Part shown: piece after piece, positions 33,965 through 42,446 of the stretch
Position numbering within the stretch: the stretch's first letter is position 1
How the letters are laid out: each line of letters begins with the position of its first letter
NCBI GenBank assembly: GCA_036493595.1
Contig: DASXPN010000008.1
Location: 62,001-126,000 of the forward strand
Source of the DNA: DATAES01 sp036493595
Lineage (GTDB): Bacteria; Actinomycetota; Acidimicrobiia; Acidimicrobiales; JACDCH01
Length of the DNA: 64,000 bases
Direction of reading: 5' to 3'
Made by a program: the position numbers and the translations under genes
The notes under the pieces: generated by a model
Told to the model about the DNA's origin: nothing
The model's input: the letters and a program-made list of their open reading frames with translations, nothing else
Databases searched by the model: none

Positions 33965-35026
33965 TTACGAGCGGGAGCGGCGGCGGGGCAGATGGTCGGA
34001 CTCGTCGCGGATGTCGCCGACGAGGTCCTCGAGGACGTCTTCGAGGGTGGCGAGGCCGACCACACGACGAGCCTCGTCCACCACGACACCGACGTGGGTG
34101 CGCGTGCGCCGGATGTCGACGAGCACCTCGTCGAGTGGACGATCAGCGGGGAGCACGAGCACCCGGCGGATGCGGGCCACGGGAAGGGGACGATCACGGG
34201 CTTCGGGCGGCACGGTGAGAAGGTCCTTGGCGTGGACGAAGCCCACGATGTCGTCGAGGTCGCGTCCGGCGACGAGCAACCGGGAGTGGCCGGTGGCCAC
34301 GACCCGCTCCTCGGCTTCAGCCACTGACGCGCGTTGCGACACCCATGTGATGTCCTCGCGCGGGACCATCACCTCGCGTACCGGGCGCTCGCCGAAGTCG
34401 AGTGCACCCGACAGCAGATCGTGCGCGGTCTCCTCGATGAGCCCCTCCTCGTGGGACTCGGCCAGCATGCGGCCGATCTCGTCCACCGTGTGGGCGCTCA
34501 TGATCTCCGCGCGGGGCTCGACGCCGAGCGCCCGCGTGCCCGCGTTGCCGAGCGACTGGATCACGCGGATGACCGGGCGGAACACGATCACATATGCCCG
34601 GTTGAAGATGGACAGTCGCAGCAGCATCTGCTCGGGATCGGCCAGCGCGAGGTAACGGGGGACGACCTCGCCGAACACCATGTGCAGGAACACGACGATG
34701 CCGAGGCCGATGACGAGCCCGAGCACGCGGGCGACGCCGTCGGGTACACCGAGAGGCGAGAGCAGGTTCTCGAGCCCTCGAATGACGGACGGCTCCGCGA
34801 CCGCGCCGAGGCCGAGCGAGCACATCGTCACGCCCAGCTGTGACGACGCCAGTTGCAACGGCAGGTCGCGTGCCGACTGCAGAGCGAACCGCGCCCGTGT
34901 GTCGCCTTCCTGCGCCAGCGACTCGAGCCGCGTGCGGCGGCTCGCGATGACCGAGAACTCGTTGGCGACGAACACGCCGTTGAGCAGCAGGAGTAGCAGC
35001 GCGAGCAGCAGGAAGCCGGCGCTCAC
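33965..35026 (-). CDS. CNNM/CBS-domain membrane protein (hemolysin C-like), second of pair
   Basis: A 353-residue protein with a CNNM membrane domain of about four helices (LLLALLLLLLNGVFVANEFS start, GLGIVVFLHMVFGEVVPRY core) followed by two CBS domains (about 200-320). The last residues are Arg/Ser-rich. These proteins are linked to magnesium or cobalt efflux. It lacks the C-terminal transporter-associated domain its partner has. The GTG start overlaps the partner's stop by four bases. The two are probably co-translated. Confidence 0.88.
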   Translation of the reverse strand: MSAGFLLLALLLLLLNGVFVANEFSVIASRRTRLESLAQEGDTRARFALQSARDLPLQLASSQLGVTMCSLGLGAVAEPSVIRGLENLLSPLGVPDGVARVLGLVIGLGIVVFLHMVFGEVVPRYLALADPEQMLLRLSIFNRAYVIVFRPVIRVIQSLGNAGTRALGVEPRAEIMSAHTVDEIGRMLAESHEEGLIEETAHDLLSGALDFGERPVREVMVPREDITWVSQRASVAEAEERVVATGHSRLLVAGRDLDDIVGFVHAKDLLTVPPEARDRPLPVARIRRVLVLPADRPLDEVLVDIRRTRTHVGVVVDEARRVVGLATLEDVLEDLVGDIRDESDHLPRRRSRS

Positions 35027-36342
35027 GACCGGCTCCTCGGTGTCGCTGCCGCGGCGGCTGCGGCCGTCGACCGCGCCCGATCCGGTGCCGTCAACCGGAC
35101 GCGAGCGATGCGACGGCGATCCATCTCGACGACCTCGATGAGCCAGCGTTCGTAGTCGAACCGGTCGCCGACGTCGGGGATTCGGCCGAGCCGATCGAGC
35201 ACGAACCCGGCCAGCGTCTCGTACTCGCCCTCGGGCACGTCGAAGCCGCACGCCTCTCGTACCTCGTCGGGGTGCAGCGTCCCGGGTAGCTCGTACGTGC
35301 CCGCGGGGAGGACGCGCGTCAGTGACGGCTCGGCGATGTCGTACTCGTCGTCGATCTCGCCGACGATCTCCTCGAGAACGTCCTCGAGCGTGATGATCCC
35401 GGCGGTGCCGCCGTACTCGTCGACGACGACGGCGAGGTGTCCGCCAGTGCGTAGGTCGCGCAACAGCGAGCTCAGCTCGCGGCTCTCCGGCACGATGAAC
35501 GGCTCTCGCATCACGGTTGCCACCGTCGCCATCGCCCGTTGCTCGACCGGCAGCCGGTAGACGTCCTTCACGTGGACGACACCGACGACGTCGTCGGGAT
35601 CGGTACCGCACACGGGGAAGCGGCTGAACCCCGTCGACACCGACAATGCCACGAGCTCGGCAATCGACGCGTCGGGGTTCGTGTAGCGCACCTGCCCGCG
35701 AGGCACGAGCGCGTCGGCCGCGGTCTTGTCGTTGAAGCGCAGGGTGCGAGTCAGCAGGTTGATGGCGTCCGCATCGAGCGTGCCTTCCTCACCGGACGCC
35801 TCGAACAGCAACTGGAACTCGTCGAGTGCCCGCACCGACGCGAGCTCCTCTTGCGGATCGATGCCGAGCTTGCGGACCGTCGCGTTCGCGCTGCGGTTCA
35901 CCACTGTGATCACCGGCCGGAAGACCGCCGTGAACCACACCATCGGGCGAGCCAGCGTGAGGGAGATCGGCTCCGCCCGCGCGATCGCGATGCTCTTCGG
36001 GATCAGCTCGCCCAGCACCATCGAGCCGACGGTCGCGATGATCAGCGCGAGCGCGATGGCCACGCCCTCGCCGACGAGGGGCGCGAGCAGCGACGCAATC
36101 GTCGGTTCCGCGATGAAACCGAGGAGCAGCGACGTGACCGTGACGCCGAGTTGGGTCCCCGAGAGGTAGAACGCGAGCCGGTGCAGGATGCGCTCGACGA
36201 CGCGCGCGCTGCCCTTGCCGTCCGCCGCCAGCGACTCCACGCGGGCGCGGTTGACTGCGACGAAACTGAACTCGGCCGCGACGAAGACACCGTTCCCGGC
36301 GATGAGCAGCAGGACGGCCAGGAGACCGAGCGCAGTACCGAT
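35023..36342 (-). CDS. CNNM/CBS/CorC-HlyC membrane protein, no canonical start codon
   Basis: CNNM domain, CBS pair and CorC/HlyC C-terminal domain (VLPAGTYELPGTLHPDEV, DRRRIARVRL). The first standard start is GTG 36240. Upstream in frame, codons 36351-36241 encode LLLIAGNGVFVAAEFSFVAV, the first membrane helix that such proteins need. Between the TAG at 36352-36354 and this helix there is no ATG, GTG or TTG. I mark ATC 36342 as a provisional start; CTG 36321 is also possible. A GTG two codons after the TAG is out of frame, so a one-base sequencing error is a real alternative. Confidence 0.82.
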   Translation of the reverse strand: MGTALGLLAVLLLIAGNGVFVAAEFSFVAVNRARVESLAADGKGSARVVERILHRLAFYLSGTQLGVTVTSLLLGFIAEPTIASLLAPLVGEGVAIALALIIATVGSMVLGELIPKSIAIARAEPISLTLARPMVWFTAVFRPVITVVNRSANATVRKLGIDPQEELASVRALDEFQLLFEASGEEGTLDADAINLLTRTLRFNDKTAADALVPRGQVRYTNPDASIAELVALSVSTGFSRFPVCGTDPDDVVGVVHVKDVYRLPVEQRAMATVATVMREPFIVPESRELSSLLRDLRTGGHLAVVVDEYGGTAGIITLEDVLEEIVGEIDDEYDIAEPSLTRVLPAGTYELPGTLHPDEVREACGFDVPEGEYETLAGFVLDRLGRIPDVGDRFDYERWLIEVVEMDRRRIARVRLTAPDRARSTAAAAAAATPRSRS

Positions 36343-36380
36343 CGCGTCACGCTAGTAACCGAGTCGGCTAATCAAGTGCC

Positions 36381-37097
36381 GTGACTCCCGCACAAGCCGT
36401 CGCCGCGACCGCGGCGATGGCGCTCGGCGCGTGGGTCCAGGGCGGCATTGGCTTCGGATCGGCCCTGGTTGCGGCGCCGTTGCTCGCGCTCGTCGACACG
36501 CGCTTCGTGCCCGGACCGATCACGGTGGCGACGACCGTGCTCAATCTGTTCATCATCCGATCGAGCCAGAAAGAGGCGTTCGACCGGCAGGTCGGATGGT
36601 CGCTCTGCGGTCTGGTACCGGGGACGATCGCCGCCGGCGTGACGTTGCTCGTGCTGTCGTCGGACGGCCTGAGCATCGTGTTCGCGCTGATGGTCGTCAT
36701 CGCGGTCGTGCTCACCGGCGCGGGATGGGACGTCCGCAAGCGGCCGTCGACCCTGTTCGCCGCGGGTCTGGCATCAGGCTTCATGGGCACGGTGTCGGGC
36801 ATCGGCGGACCGCCCGTGGCGCTGCTGTACCAGCACGACAGCGGCCGGACGCTGCGGGCCACGCTCCCGCGCTACTTCCTCGCCGGCGGCGCGATCACGA
36901 TGCTCACGCTGGTCGCAGTCGGCAAGCTCGGGGGTGATGAGTTGTTGCGGGCGCTCGTGCTGGTGCCGGGGATGCTCATCGGGCTGAGCGGCTCCGGTTG
37001 GCTGGCCGGCCACGTCGATCGCCGCACCGCTCGGCCGTTCGTGCTCGTGCTCTCCGCGCTCGCGGCCCTCACGGTGCTGGCGAAGGAATTGCTGTGA
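36381..37097 (+). CDS. TauE/SafE-type sulfite exporter-like membrane protein
   Basis: A 238-residue protein with about seven to eight helices in two halves. The first half has QGGIGFGSALVAAPLLALVD and the second GLASGFMGTVSGIGGPPVAL, the two conserved motifs of the family. Members carry organic or inorganic sulfur anions out of or into the cell. GTG is the start. The stop overlaps the next ABC ATPase gene by four bases. Confidence 0.86.
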   Translation: MTPAQAVAATAAMALGAWVQGGIGFGSALVAAPLLALVDTRFVPGPITVATTVLNLFIIRSSQKEAFDRQVGWSLCGLVPGTIAAGVTLLVLSSDGLSIVFALMVVIAVVLTGAGWDVRKRPSTLFAAGLASGFMGTVSGIGGPPVALLYQHDSGRTLRATLPRYFLAGGAITMLTLVAVGKLGGDELLRALVLVPGMLIGLSGSGWLAGHVDRRTARPFVLVLSALAALTVLAKELL

Positions 37098-37918
37098 CAT
37101 CCGTGCCCGGCGTGACGTCAGGAGCCAAGGAGCGATCACGAGCCGCGGTGCGGTTCACCGGCGTCGGGCTCGTGCGCGATGACACCGTGATCCTCGACGA
37201 GGTCGACTGGACGGTCGGCGCGGACGAACGCTGGATCGTGCTCGGCGCCAACGGGTCGGGCAAGACCACGTTGCTGCGGATCGCGTCGCTCTACCTTCAT
37301 CCGTCGCGCGGGACGGTCGAGATCCTCGGGGAGACACTGGGGCGCGTCGATGTTCGCCGGCACCGGCGCAACATCGGCGTCGTGTCGTCGTCGTTCGCGG
37401 ATCTGCTGCGGCCGACGATCAGCGCGCTCGATGTGGTCGTCACCGCGAAGTACGCGGCCCTCGAGGCGTGGTGGCACGAGTACTCCGACGCGGATCGGCA
37501 ACGAGCGCGGCAGTTGCTCGATCGATTCGGATGCGGTGCGATGGCCGATCGCCCCTTCGCGGCGCTGTCTTCCGGCGAGCGCCAGCGCGTGCAACTGGCG
37601 CGCACGCTCATGACCGACCCTGGACTGTTGCTCCTCGACGAGCCGACCGCGGGGCTCGACCTCGGCGGCCGTGAGGATCTCGTGAAGCGGTTGGCGGCAC
37701 TGGCCGCCGATCCGTCGACGCCGCCAACCATTCTCGTGACCCATCACGTCGACGAGATCCCGCCCGGATTCGACAAGCTGTTGCTGTTGCGCGGCGGCCG
37801 CGTCCTCGCCGCCGGCCCCATCGACGACACGCTCACCGAAGAGACGCTCGGCGCCTGTTTCGACATGCAGGTCACTCTTGAACGCCGCCACGACCGCTGG
37901 TTCGCCTTCGCCCGCTGA
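37094..37918 (+). CDS. Orphan ABC transporter ATP-binding protein
   Basis: A 274-residue ABC ATPase. Walker A is GANGSGKTT, signature LSSGERQRVQLART, Walker B LLLLDEPTAGLDLG, and H-loop VTHHVDEIP. No permease with the usual ABC fold is next to it; its only linked neighbour is TauE (GTGA overlap). It resembles stand-alone ModF-like ATPases. Its partner and substrate are unknown. Confidence 0.85.
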   Translation: MTSVPGVTSGAKERSRAAVRFTGVGLVRDDTVILDEVDWTVGADERWIVLGANGSGKTTLLRIASLYLHPSRGTVEILGETLGRVDVRRHRRNIGVVSSSFADLLRPTISALDVVVTAKYAALEAWWHEYSDADRQRARQLLDRFGCGAMADRPFAALSSGERQRVQLARTLMTDPGLLLLDEPTAGLDLGGREDLVKRLAALAADPSTPPTILVTHHVDEIPPGFDKLLLLRGGRVLAAGPIDDTLTEETLGACFDMQVTLERRHDRWFAFAR

Positions 37919-37928
37919 GCCAACTCCG

Positions 37929-37980
37929 CCGAACTCCGGGTCCATTGCGGGGCGATAGCCCCGCAATAGAACCAACATTC
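37929..37980. repeat. 52-base palindromic intergenic repeat, copy 2
   Basis: This copy lies between the stops of convergent genes (37918 and 38015). The stem is ATTGCGGGGC / GCCCCGCAAT with a GATA loop. It matches the copy at 28384-28435 at 46 of 52 positions; most differences fall in the loop or outside the stem. Confidence 0.75.
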
Positions 37981-38014
37981 AGCCCGTCGGTCAGTCGGCC
38001 GGGGGGTCAGCGGG

Positions 38015-38446
38015 TCAGGCGTGGTCGACGAGGGCGAGGAGGCGGGGCTTCGAGCGTTCGATCTCGTCGCCGAGGATTCGCTCGAGCACGGGCCCCCACA
38101 GTCCGCCGCCGTAGTGCAACTGCATGGTCAACCGGCTGGCGCCGTCGAACGGCTCGACGTCCGCCGACAGCACCCACGGCGAGTGGGCGCGGTCGTCGCG
38201 TTCCTGGCGCTCGAACACGACGCGGGACGGCGACGAGTCGACCGTGCGCACCATGCGCAGCCGCTTCGATCGCGCCAGTGGCCCGAGCCGCCCTCGCAGG
38301 TCGACGACCCAGGCGGGCTCGTCCCCGCCTTCGGGCACGGCCCGCGGGACGATGTCGAGCCACTCCGGGTACAGGCCGAGGTCGGCGACGCACCGGTACA
38401 GCGCATCCGGGGCACAGGGCGCGACGAGCGTCGCGGTGACGTCCAC
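38015..38446 (-). CDS. SRPBCC-family (polyketide cyclase/START-like) protein
   Basis: A 143-residue single-domain protein with the SRPBCC layout: APCAPDALYRCVADLGLYPE near the start, a middle strand set and a C-terminal long helix (GPVLERILGDEIERSKPRLL). The fold binds hydrophobic ligands. The GTG start is four bases after the M23 peptidase stop, so it is at the 3' end of that run. The ligand is unknown. Confidence 0.75.
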   Translation of the reverse strand: MDVTATLVAPCAPDALYRCVADLGLYPEWLDIVPRAVPEGGDEPAWVVDLRGRLGPLARSKRLRMVRTVDSSPSRVVFERQERDDRAHSPWVLSADVEPFDGASRLTMQLHYGGGLWGPVLERILGDEIERSKPRLLALVDHA

Positions 38447-38450
38447 TCGT

Positions 38451-39731
38451 TCAGGGTTTGGTAGTCGCGGACTGCGGGTCGGCCGCGAGCAGGATCGGGT
38501 ACGGATCGACCGCGGGGCCACCGCCCGGGTGCACCTCGAAGTGCAGGTGCGGCCCGTACGCATCACCGGTGTGCCCGACGTAACCGATCAGCTGGCCCGC
38601 CTCGACGACCATCCCTGTCTGCAGTCCCACTACATAGGCCGACAGGTGTGCGTAGTAGTAGGACGTCCCGCTCTCACCCTTGAGCCAGATGCCGTTGCCA
38701 CCGAGACCGCCTGAGCTCAGCTGCGTGATGATGCCGTGCTCCGCGGCGTACAGCTCGGTTCCCTCCGCCGCGACGATGTCGCAACCTTGGTGCGTGTGGG
38801 CCTGTGGCGTGCCCGGCAGACGCGGGTCGCCGAAGTCCTCGCTGAACGTGTGGGGTGGCGCCACCGGGAACACGAACCCGTGGATCACGACGTTGCCGCC
38901 GGCGGACGTGACCGCCAGCTCGAGCTGCGCGCTGTTGAGGTCGAGTTGTGCCTGGGCCTCGTCGACCTTCGCCTGGGCCAGCAAGGCCTGGGTGTCGGTG
39001 AGACTCTGGGCTGTCTTCGCCTGATCGCTCGTCACCTGTGCTTGCGCGGCCTTGTACCGCGCGATCGACGCGTTGTCCCGGTCGGCGATCGCGCTGAGCA
39101 GCGCCGTTCGCTGTCCGACCTGATCCTGGTCGTCGGACCACTCCTCGATGTCGTCGGGCCCGCGCATGTACGCGTCGATGGCGCGCGCGACGAGGTCGTC
39201 GTGCGCGTCGGTCAGGTTCTTGATCGCCTGCTGGCCCGCGGCGTTCAACTGATCGACCTGACCCTGCACGTTGGCGAGCGTCGCCTCGAGCTGCTGGCGA
39301 TTGGCGACCGCGGCCTCGTACGCGGCCTGCCGGGCGAGAGCCGATGCCCTGGCGGTGCGCACGTCGACTTGTACGACCCGGTTGGGAGGCGGCGCCACCG
39401 CGCCGGGCGTGCTCGGGGCCGGCTCGGGCGGCACGGTGTCCGGGGTCTGCGGCACGCTCTCGGGCGGCGCGTCACCGTTGGTCCCCGGATCCTCCGTGGT
39501 GGGCGGCGGCGTCGTGGTGTCGGGGGCCTGAGGGAGCGTCGGCAGCGTGATCTCCGGCGGCGCGGTCGTGGTCGTGGAGTCGGAGGACAAGCCCGAATCC
39601 GAAGCGGAATCGGATGCATCGGGCGGGGTTTGCGCCCAGGCCCGGCCGGCCGACGTCACCATCACGCCCAGAACGGCGGCCGCGACGAGTGAAACCGTCG
39701 CCACTACCGCGAGGGCGCGCCGCGAGATCAT
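38451..39731 (-). CDS. Secreted M23-family peptidoglycan endopeptidase with coiled coil
   Basis: A 426-residue exported protein. It has a signal sequence (about 1-34), a Thr/Pro-rich linker (about 45-120), a long coiled-coil region (about 125-275) rich in Ala, Gln and Asp, and a C-terminal M23 (LytM) domain. Zinc-site motifs are THQGCDIV and the final HLHFEVHPGGG. It likely cuts or regulates cutting of cell-wall crosslinks. The ATG is four bases after the thiQ stop, so it may share the thiamine transcript. Confidence 0.88.
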   Translation of the reverse strand: MISRRALAVVATVSLVAAAVLGVMVTSAGRAWAQTPPDASDSASDSGLSSDSTTTTAPPEITLPTLPQAPDTTTPPPTTEDPGTNGDAPPESVPQTPDTVPPEPAPSTPGAVAPPPNRVVQVDVRTARASALARQAAYEAAVANRQQLEATLANVQGQVDQLNAAGQQAIKNLTDAHDDLVARAIDAYMRGPDDIEEWSDDQDQVGQRTALLSAIADRDNASIARYKAAQAQVTSDQAKTAQSLTDTQALLAQAKVDEAQAQLDLNSAQLELAVTSAGGNVVIHGFVFPVAPPHTFSEDFGDPRLPGTPQAHTHQGCDIVAAEGTELYAAEHGIITQLSSGGLGGNGIWLKGESGTSYYYAHLSAYVVGLQTGMVVEAGQLIGYVGHTGDAYGPHLHFEVHPGGGPAVDPYPILLAADPQSATTKP

Positions 39732-39735
39732 CCCG

Positions 39736-40806
39736 TCAGTCTTTCGGTCGGAGCGGCGCTGGTATCAAGTGCGCCGGGTGCGGATCGGGATCGACCACGA
39801 GTACGGCGTCGCGGCCGACCCGGACGCCGACCCGCTTGCCGGCGGCCGGCACGGTGGCCGTTCGGGCCACCACTTCGAGGGTCGAACCGCCGTCCAGTTG
39901 CACAGGCACGAGGAAATGATCGCCGCGAAAGCTGGCCGCGAGGGCATCACCCTCCAGATCACCGGTGTCCACCGGGACCAATGAGAGTGCATCCGGCCTC
40001 ATGACCAGGCAGGCAGGGCCGTCGCCGCGCTCGGTGGTGAACGTCCCGGCGGGACAGATCACCTGCCCGCGCCGCACCTCGACGTCGAACACGTTGACGA
40101 AGCCGAGGAACCGCGCCACGAACCCGTCGACCGGGTGACGCCACACATCGAAGGGCGCGCCGACCTGCACGATGCGACCGGCCCGCATCACCGCGACCCG
40201 ATCCGCGATCGTGAATGCCTCACCTTGGTCGTGGGTGACCGTGATCGTGGTGGTGTCGAGCAGGCGGAACAGGTCACGCAATTCGACGGTGAGTCGCTCC
40301 CGCAGTGAGCGGTCGAGCGAACCGAGCGGCTCGTCGAGCATCACCAGCCGAGGGGACGCGGCGAGGGCCCGTGCCAGCGCGACGCGTTGCTGCTCGCCGC
40401 CTGACAGCGACGCGACGGATCGCTGCTCGTAACCATCGAGACCCACGAGCGTGAGCGCGTCGCGCACGCGCGCCGCCACCGTCGCTCGGTCCTCGTGCTG
40501 CATCCGCGGGCCGAAAGCTACGTTGCCGGCGACGTCGCGGTGCGGGAACAGCGCGTAGTCCTGGAACATCAGTCCGAGCCGGCGGCGGTGCGGTGGCACA
40601 CCGGCCATGTCCACGTCGTCGACCGTGACGCGGCCCGCATCAGGCGTGACGAGCCCCGCGATGGCGCGCAGCATCGTGCTCTTCCCGCAGCCACTCGGCC
40701 CGAGCAAGGTCACGATCTCGCCCGATGCCACGTGGAGATCGACCCCGTCGACCGCGACCTTGTCGCCGAACGAGACCCGCAGTCCTTCGACGTCGAGCGT
40801 GCTCAA
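39736..40806 (-). CDS. thiQ: Thiamine-type ABC importer, ATP-binding subunit
   Basis: A 356-residue ATPase of the importer class. Walker A is GPSGCGKST, Q-loop FQDYALFPH, signature LSGGEQQRVALARAL, Walker B VMLDEPLGSLD, and H-loop TVTHDQGEA. It also has a C-terminal regulatory (TOBE-like) domain. The TTG start overlaps the thiP stop by four bases (TTGA). The iron/thiamine subfamilies are close; the operon's TPP riboswitch decides for thiamine. Confidence 0.88.
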   Translation of the reverse strand: MSTLDVEGLRVSFGDKVAVDGVDLHVASGEIVTLLGPSGCGKSTMLRAIAGLVTPDAGRVTVDDVDMAGVPPHRRRLGLMFQDYALFPHRDVAGNVAFGPRMQHEDRATVAARVRDALTLVGLDGYEQRSVASLSGGEQQRVALARALAASPRLVMLDEPLGSLDRSLRERLTVELRDLFRLLDTTTITVTHDQGEAFTIADRVAVMRAGRIVQVGAPFDVWRHPVDGFVARFLGFVNVFDVEVRRGQVICPAGTFTTERGDGPACLVMRPDALSLVPVDTGDLEGDALAASFRGDHFLVPVQLDGGSTLEVVARTATVPAAGKRVGVRVGRDAVLVVDPDPHPAHLIPAPLRPKD

Positions 40807-42446
40807 AACTCACCGAGACCGGGCGTCCGGAACCGCTCGATGGCGAAGATCGCCGTCGCCGTGATCACCATCAGGATCGTGCTCATCGCCATCGCCGCTC
40901 CGAAGTTCGCCGCGCCGGCTTGCGACAGGTACCGGAAGATGGCGACCGGCATGGTGGGACGATCGGGTCGAGCGATGAACAGCGTCGCCCCGAACTCGCC
41001 GAGCGAGATCGCGAACGCGAAGCCGGCGGCGACGAGCAGCGCCCGCCGCACGATCGGCAGGTCGATCTCGCGCCACACGTGCCCCGGCGAGGCGCCGAGC
41101 ATCGTCGCCGCCTCGCGGAGCCGGTCATCGATGGAGCGGAGCACCGGCACCAGGATGCGCACGACGAACGGGATGGCGATGAGCGCGTGCGCGATGGGCA
41201 CGATGATCCACGACGCCCGCAGGTCAACAGGCCGATCGAGTGCGATGAGGAAACCGAAGCCGACCGTCACCGCCGACGTGCCGAGCGGCAGCATCAGCAG
41301 TAGGTCGAAGGCCGCGCGCGGACGGCTGCGTCGCCGCACGTCGCCGGCAACGACGAACGCGGCGATACCGCCGACCACGAGCGCGATCATCGTGGCCACC
41401 GTCGCGAACTCCAACGAGTTGCGCACCGCGTCGAGTGGTGGGACGAACCTCGCCGCCACGCGCGGTGTTTCGACGAGGGCGCGGTAGAAATCGAAGCCGT
41501 AGCCCGACGACGTGTGCAACGACCGCTCGACCAGCACCGCCATGGGTCCGCCGAGCAGCACGGCCATCAACAACAGGTTCGCCGCCAGGAACCAGCGCTC
41601 GAGTCCTCGCGGGCGATGGGCGACATCGGCGACGGCCAGCAATCGCTGCTGCACCGCCCGCCGTCTCGTCGCGACCGAGGACAGCAGCAGCAACGAGATG
41701 ACCGCAACCATCTGCACGATCGCCAGCACACTGGCCGTCCGCAGATCAAGTCGATCGAGCGTCGCCCGCTTGATGCCGACCTCGAGCGTGCTGTGGTCCT
41801 GGCCGCCGAGCAACAGGACCACGCCGAACGAGGTGAACGAGAACAAGTACACGATGGCGGCCGCCGACACGACGGCCGGACGGAGCAGCGGCCACGTGAC
41901 CTCACGCATCGCCTTCCATCGTGAGGCGCCGAGCGTGCGGGCCGCGTCCTCGAACGCGGGATCGAGATGCGACCACAACCCACCGACGGTTCGCACGACC
42001 ACCGCGTAGTTGAAGAACAGATGCGCGAGCAGGATGGCCCACACGGAACCGTCGAGGTCGACGCGACCGCCGAAGATGCCGCGCTCCCCGATGATGCCGA
42101 GGAACGCGGATGCGACGACGATCGTCGGCAACACGAACGGCACGGTCACCGCGGCGCGCAATGCGTTCTTGCCGCGGAACGCGAAGCGAGCGAACACGTA
42201 CGCGCCGGGCAACGCCAGCGCAAGGGTCAGCAGCGTCGAGGCGGCGGCTTGCCACACCGTGAACCAGATGACGTGACGCGTCGACGCGTTGCCGAGCACG
42301 TCGCCGATGGCGCTGAGATCCCACTGCCCGTCGGGATGAAAGCCGCGCACGACGATCCTCGCCACCGGCCAGACGAAGAAGAACCCCACGAACCCCACGG
42401 GGACGGCGGCCAGCGCCACCATCCCGAGGCCACGTCTTCTGGTCAT
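40803..42446 (-). CDS. thiP: Thiamine-type ABC importer, fused double permease
   Basis: A 547-residue membrane protein with about twelve helices and two binding-protein-dependent transport signatures: EDAARTLGASRWKAMREVTW in the first half and REAATMLGASPGHVWREIDL in the second. This tandem layout is typical of ThiP and FbpB. The ATG overlaps the thiB stop by four bases. Confidence 0.9.
   Translation of the reverse strand: MTRRRGLGMVALAAVPVGFVGFFFVWPVARIVVRGFHPDGQWDLSAIGDVLGNASTRHVIWFTVWQAAASTLLTLALALPGAYVFARFAFRGKNALRAAVTVPFVLPTIVVASAFLGIIGERGIFGGRVDLDGSVWAILLAHLFFNYAVVVRTVGGLWSHLDPAFEDAARTLGASRWKAMREVTWPLLRPAVVSAAAIVYLFSFTSFGVVLLLGGQDHSTLEVGIKRATLDRLDLRTASVLAIVQMVAVISLLLLSSVATRRRAVQQRLLAVADVAHRPRGLERWFLAANLLLMAVLLGGPMAVLVERSLHTSSGYGFDFYRALVETPRVAARFVPPLDAVRNSLEFATVATMIALVVGGIAAFVVAGDVRRRSRPRAAFDLLLMLPLGTSAVTVGFGFLIALDRPVDLRASWIIVPIAHALIAIPFVVRILVPVLRSIDDRLREAATMLGASPGHVWREIDLPIVRRALLVAAGFAFAISLGEFGATLFIARPDRPTMPVAIFRYLSQAGAANFGAAMAMSTILMVITATAIFAIERFRTPGLGEF

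Noticed and set aside
37136..37978. 280-codon minus-strand frame starting in the second repeat copy
   Set aside because: It is antisense to the ABC ATPase gene, starts in the repeat and shows no family motifs.
38736..39692. 318-codon plus-strand frame
   Set aside because: It is the complement of the M23 peptidase gene, Arg/Val/Gly-rich, with no motifs; typical antisense frame of GC-rich DNA.
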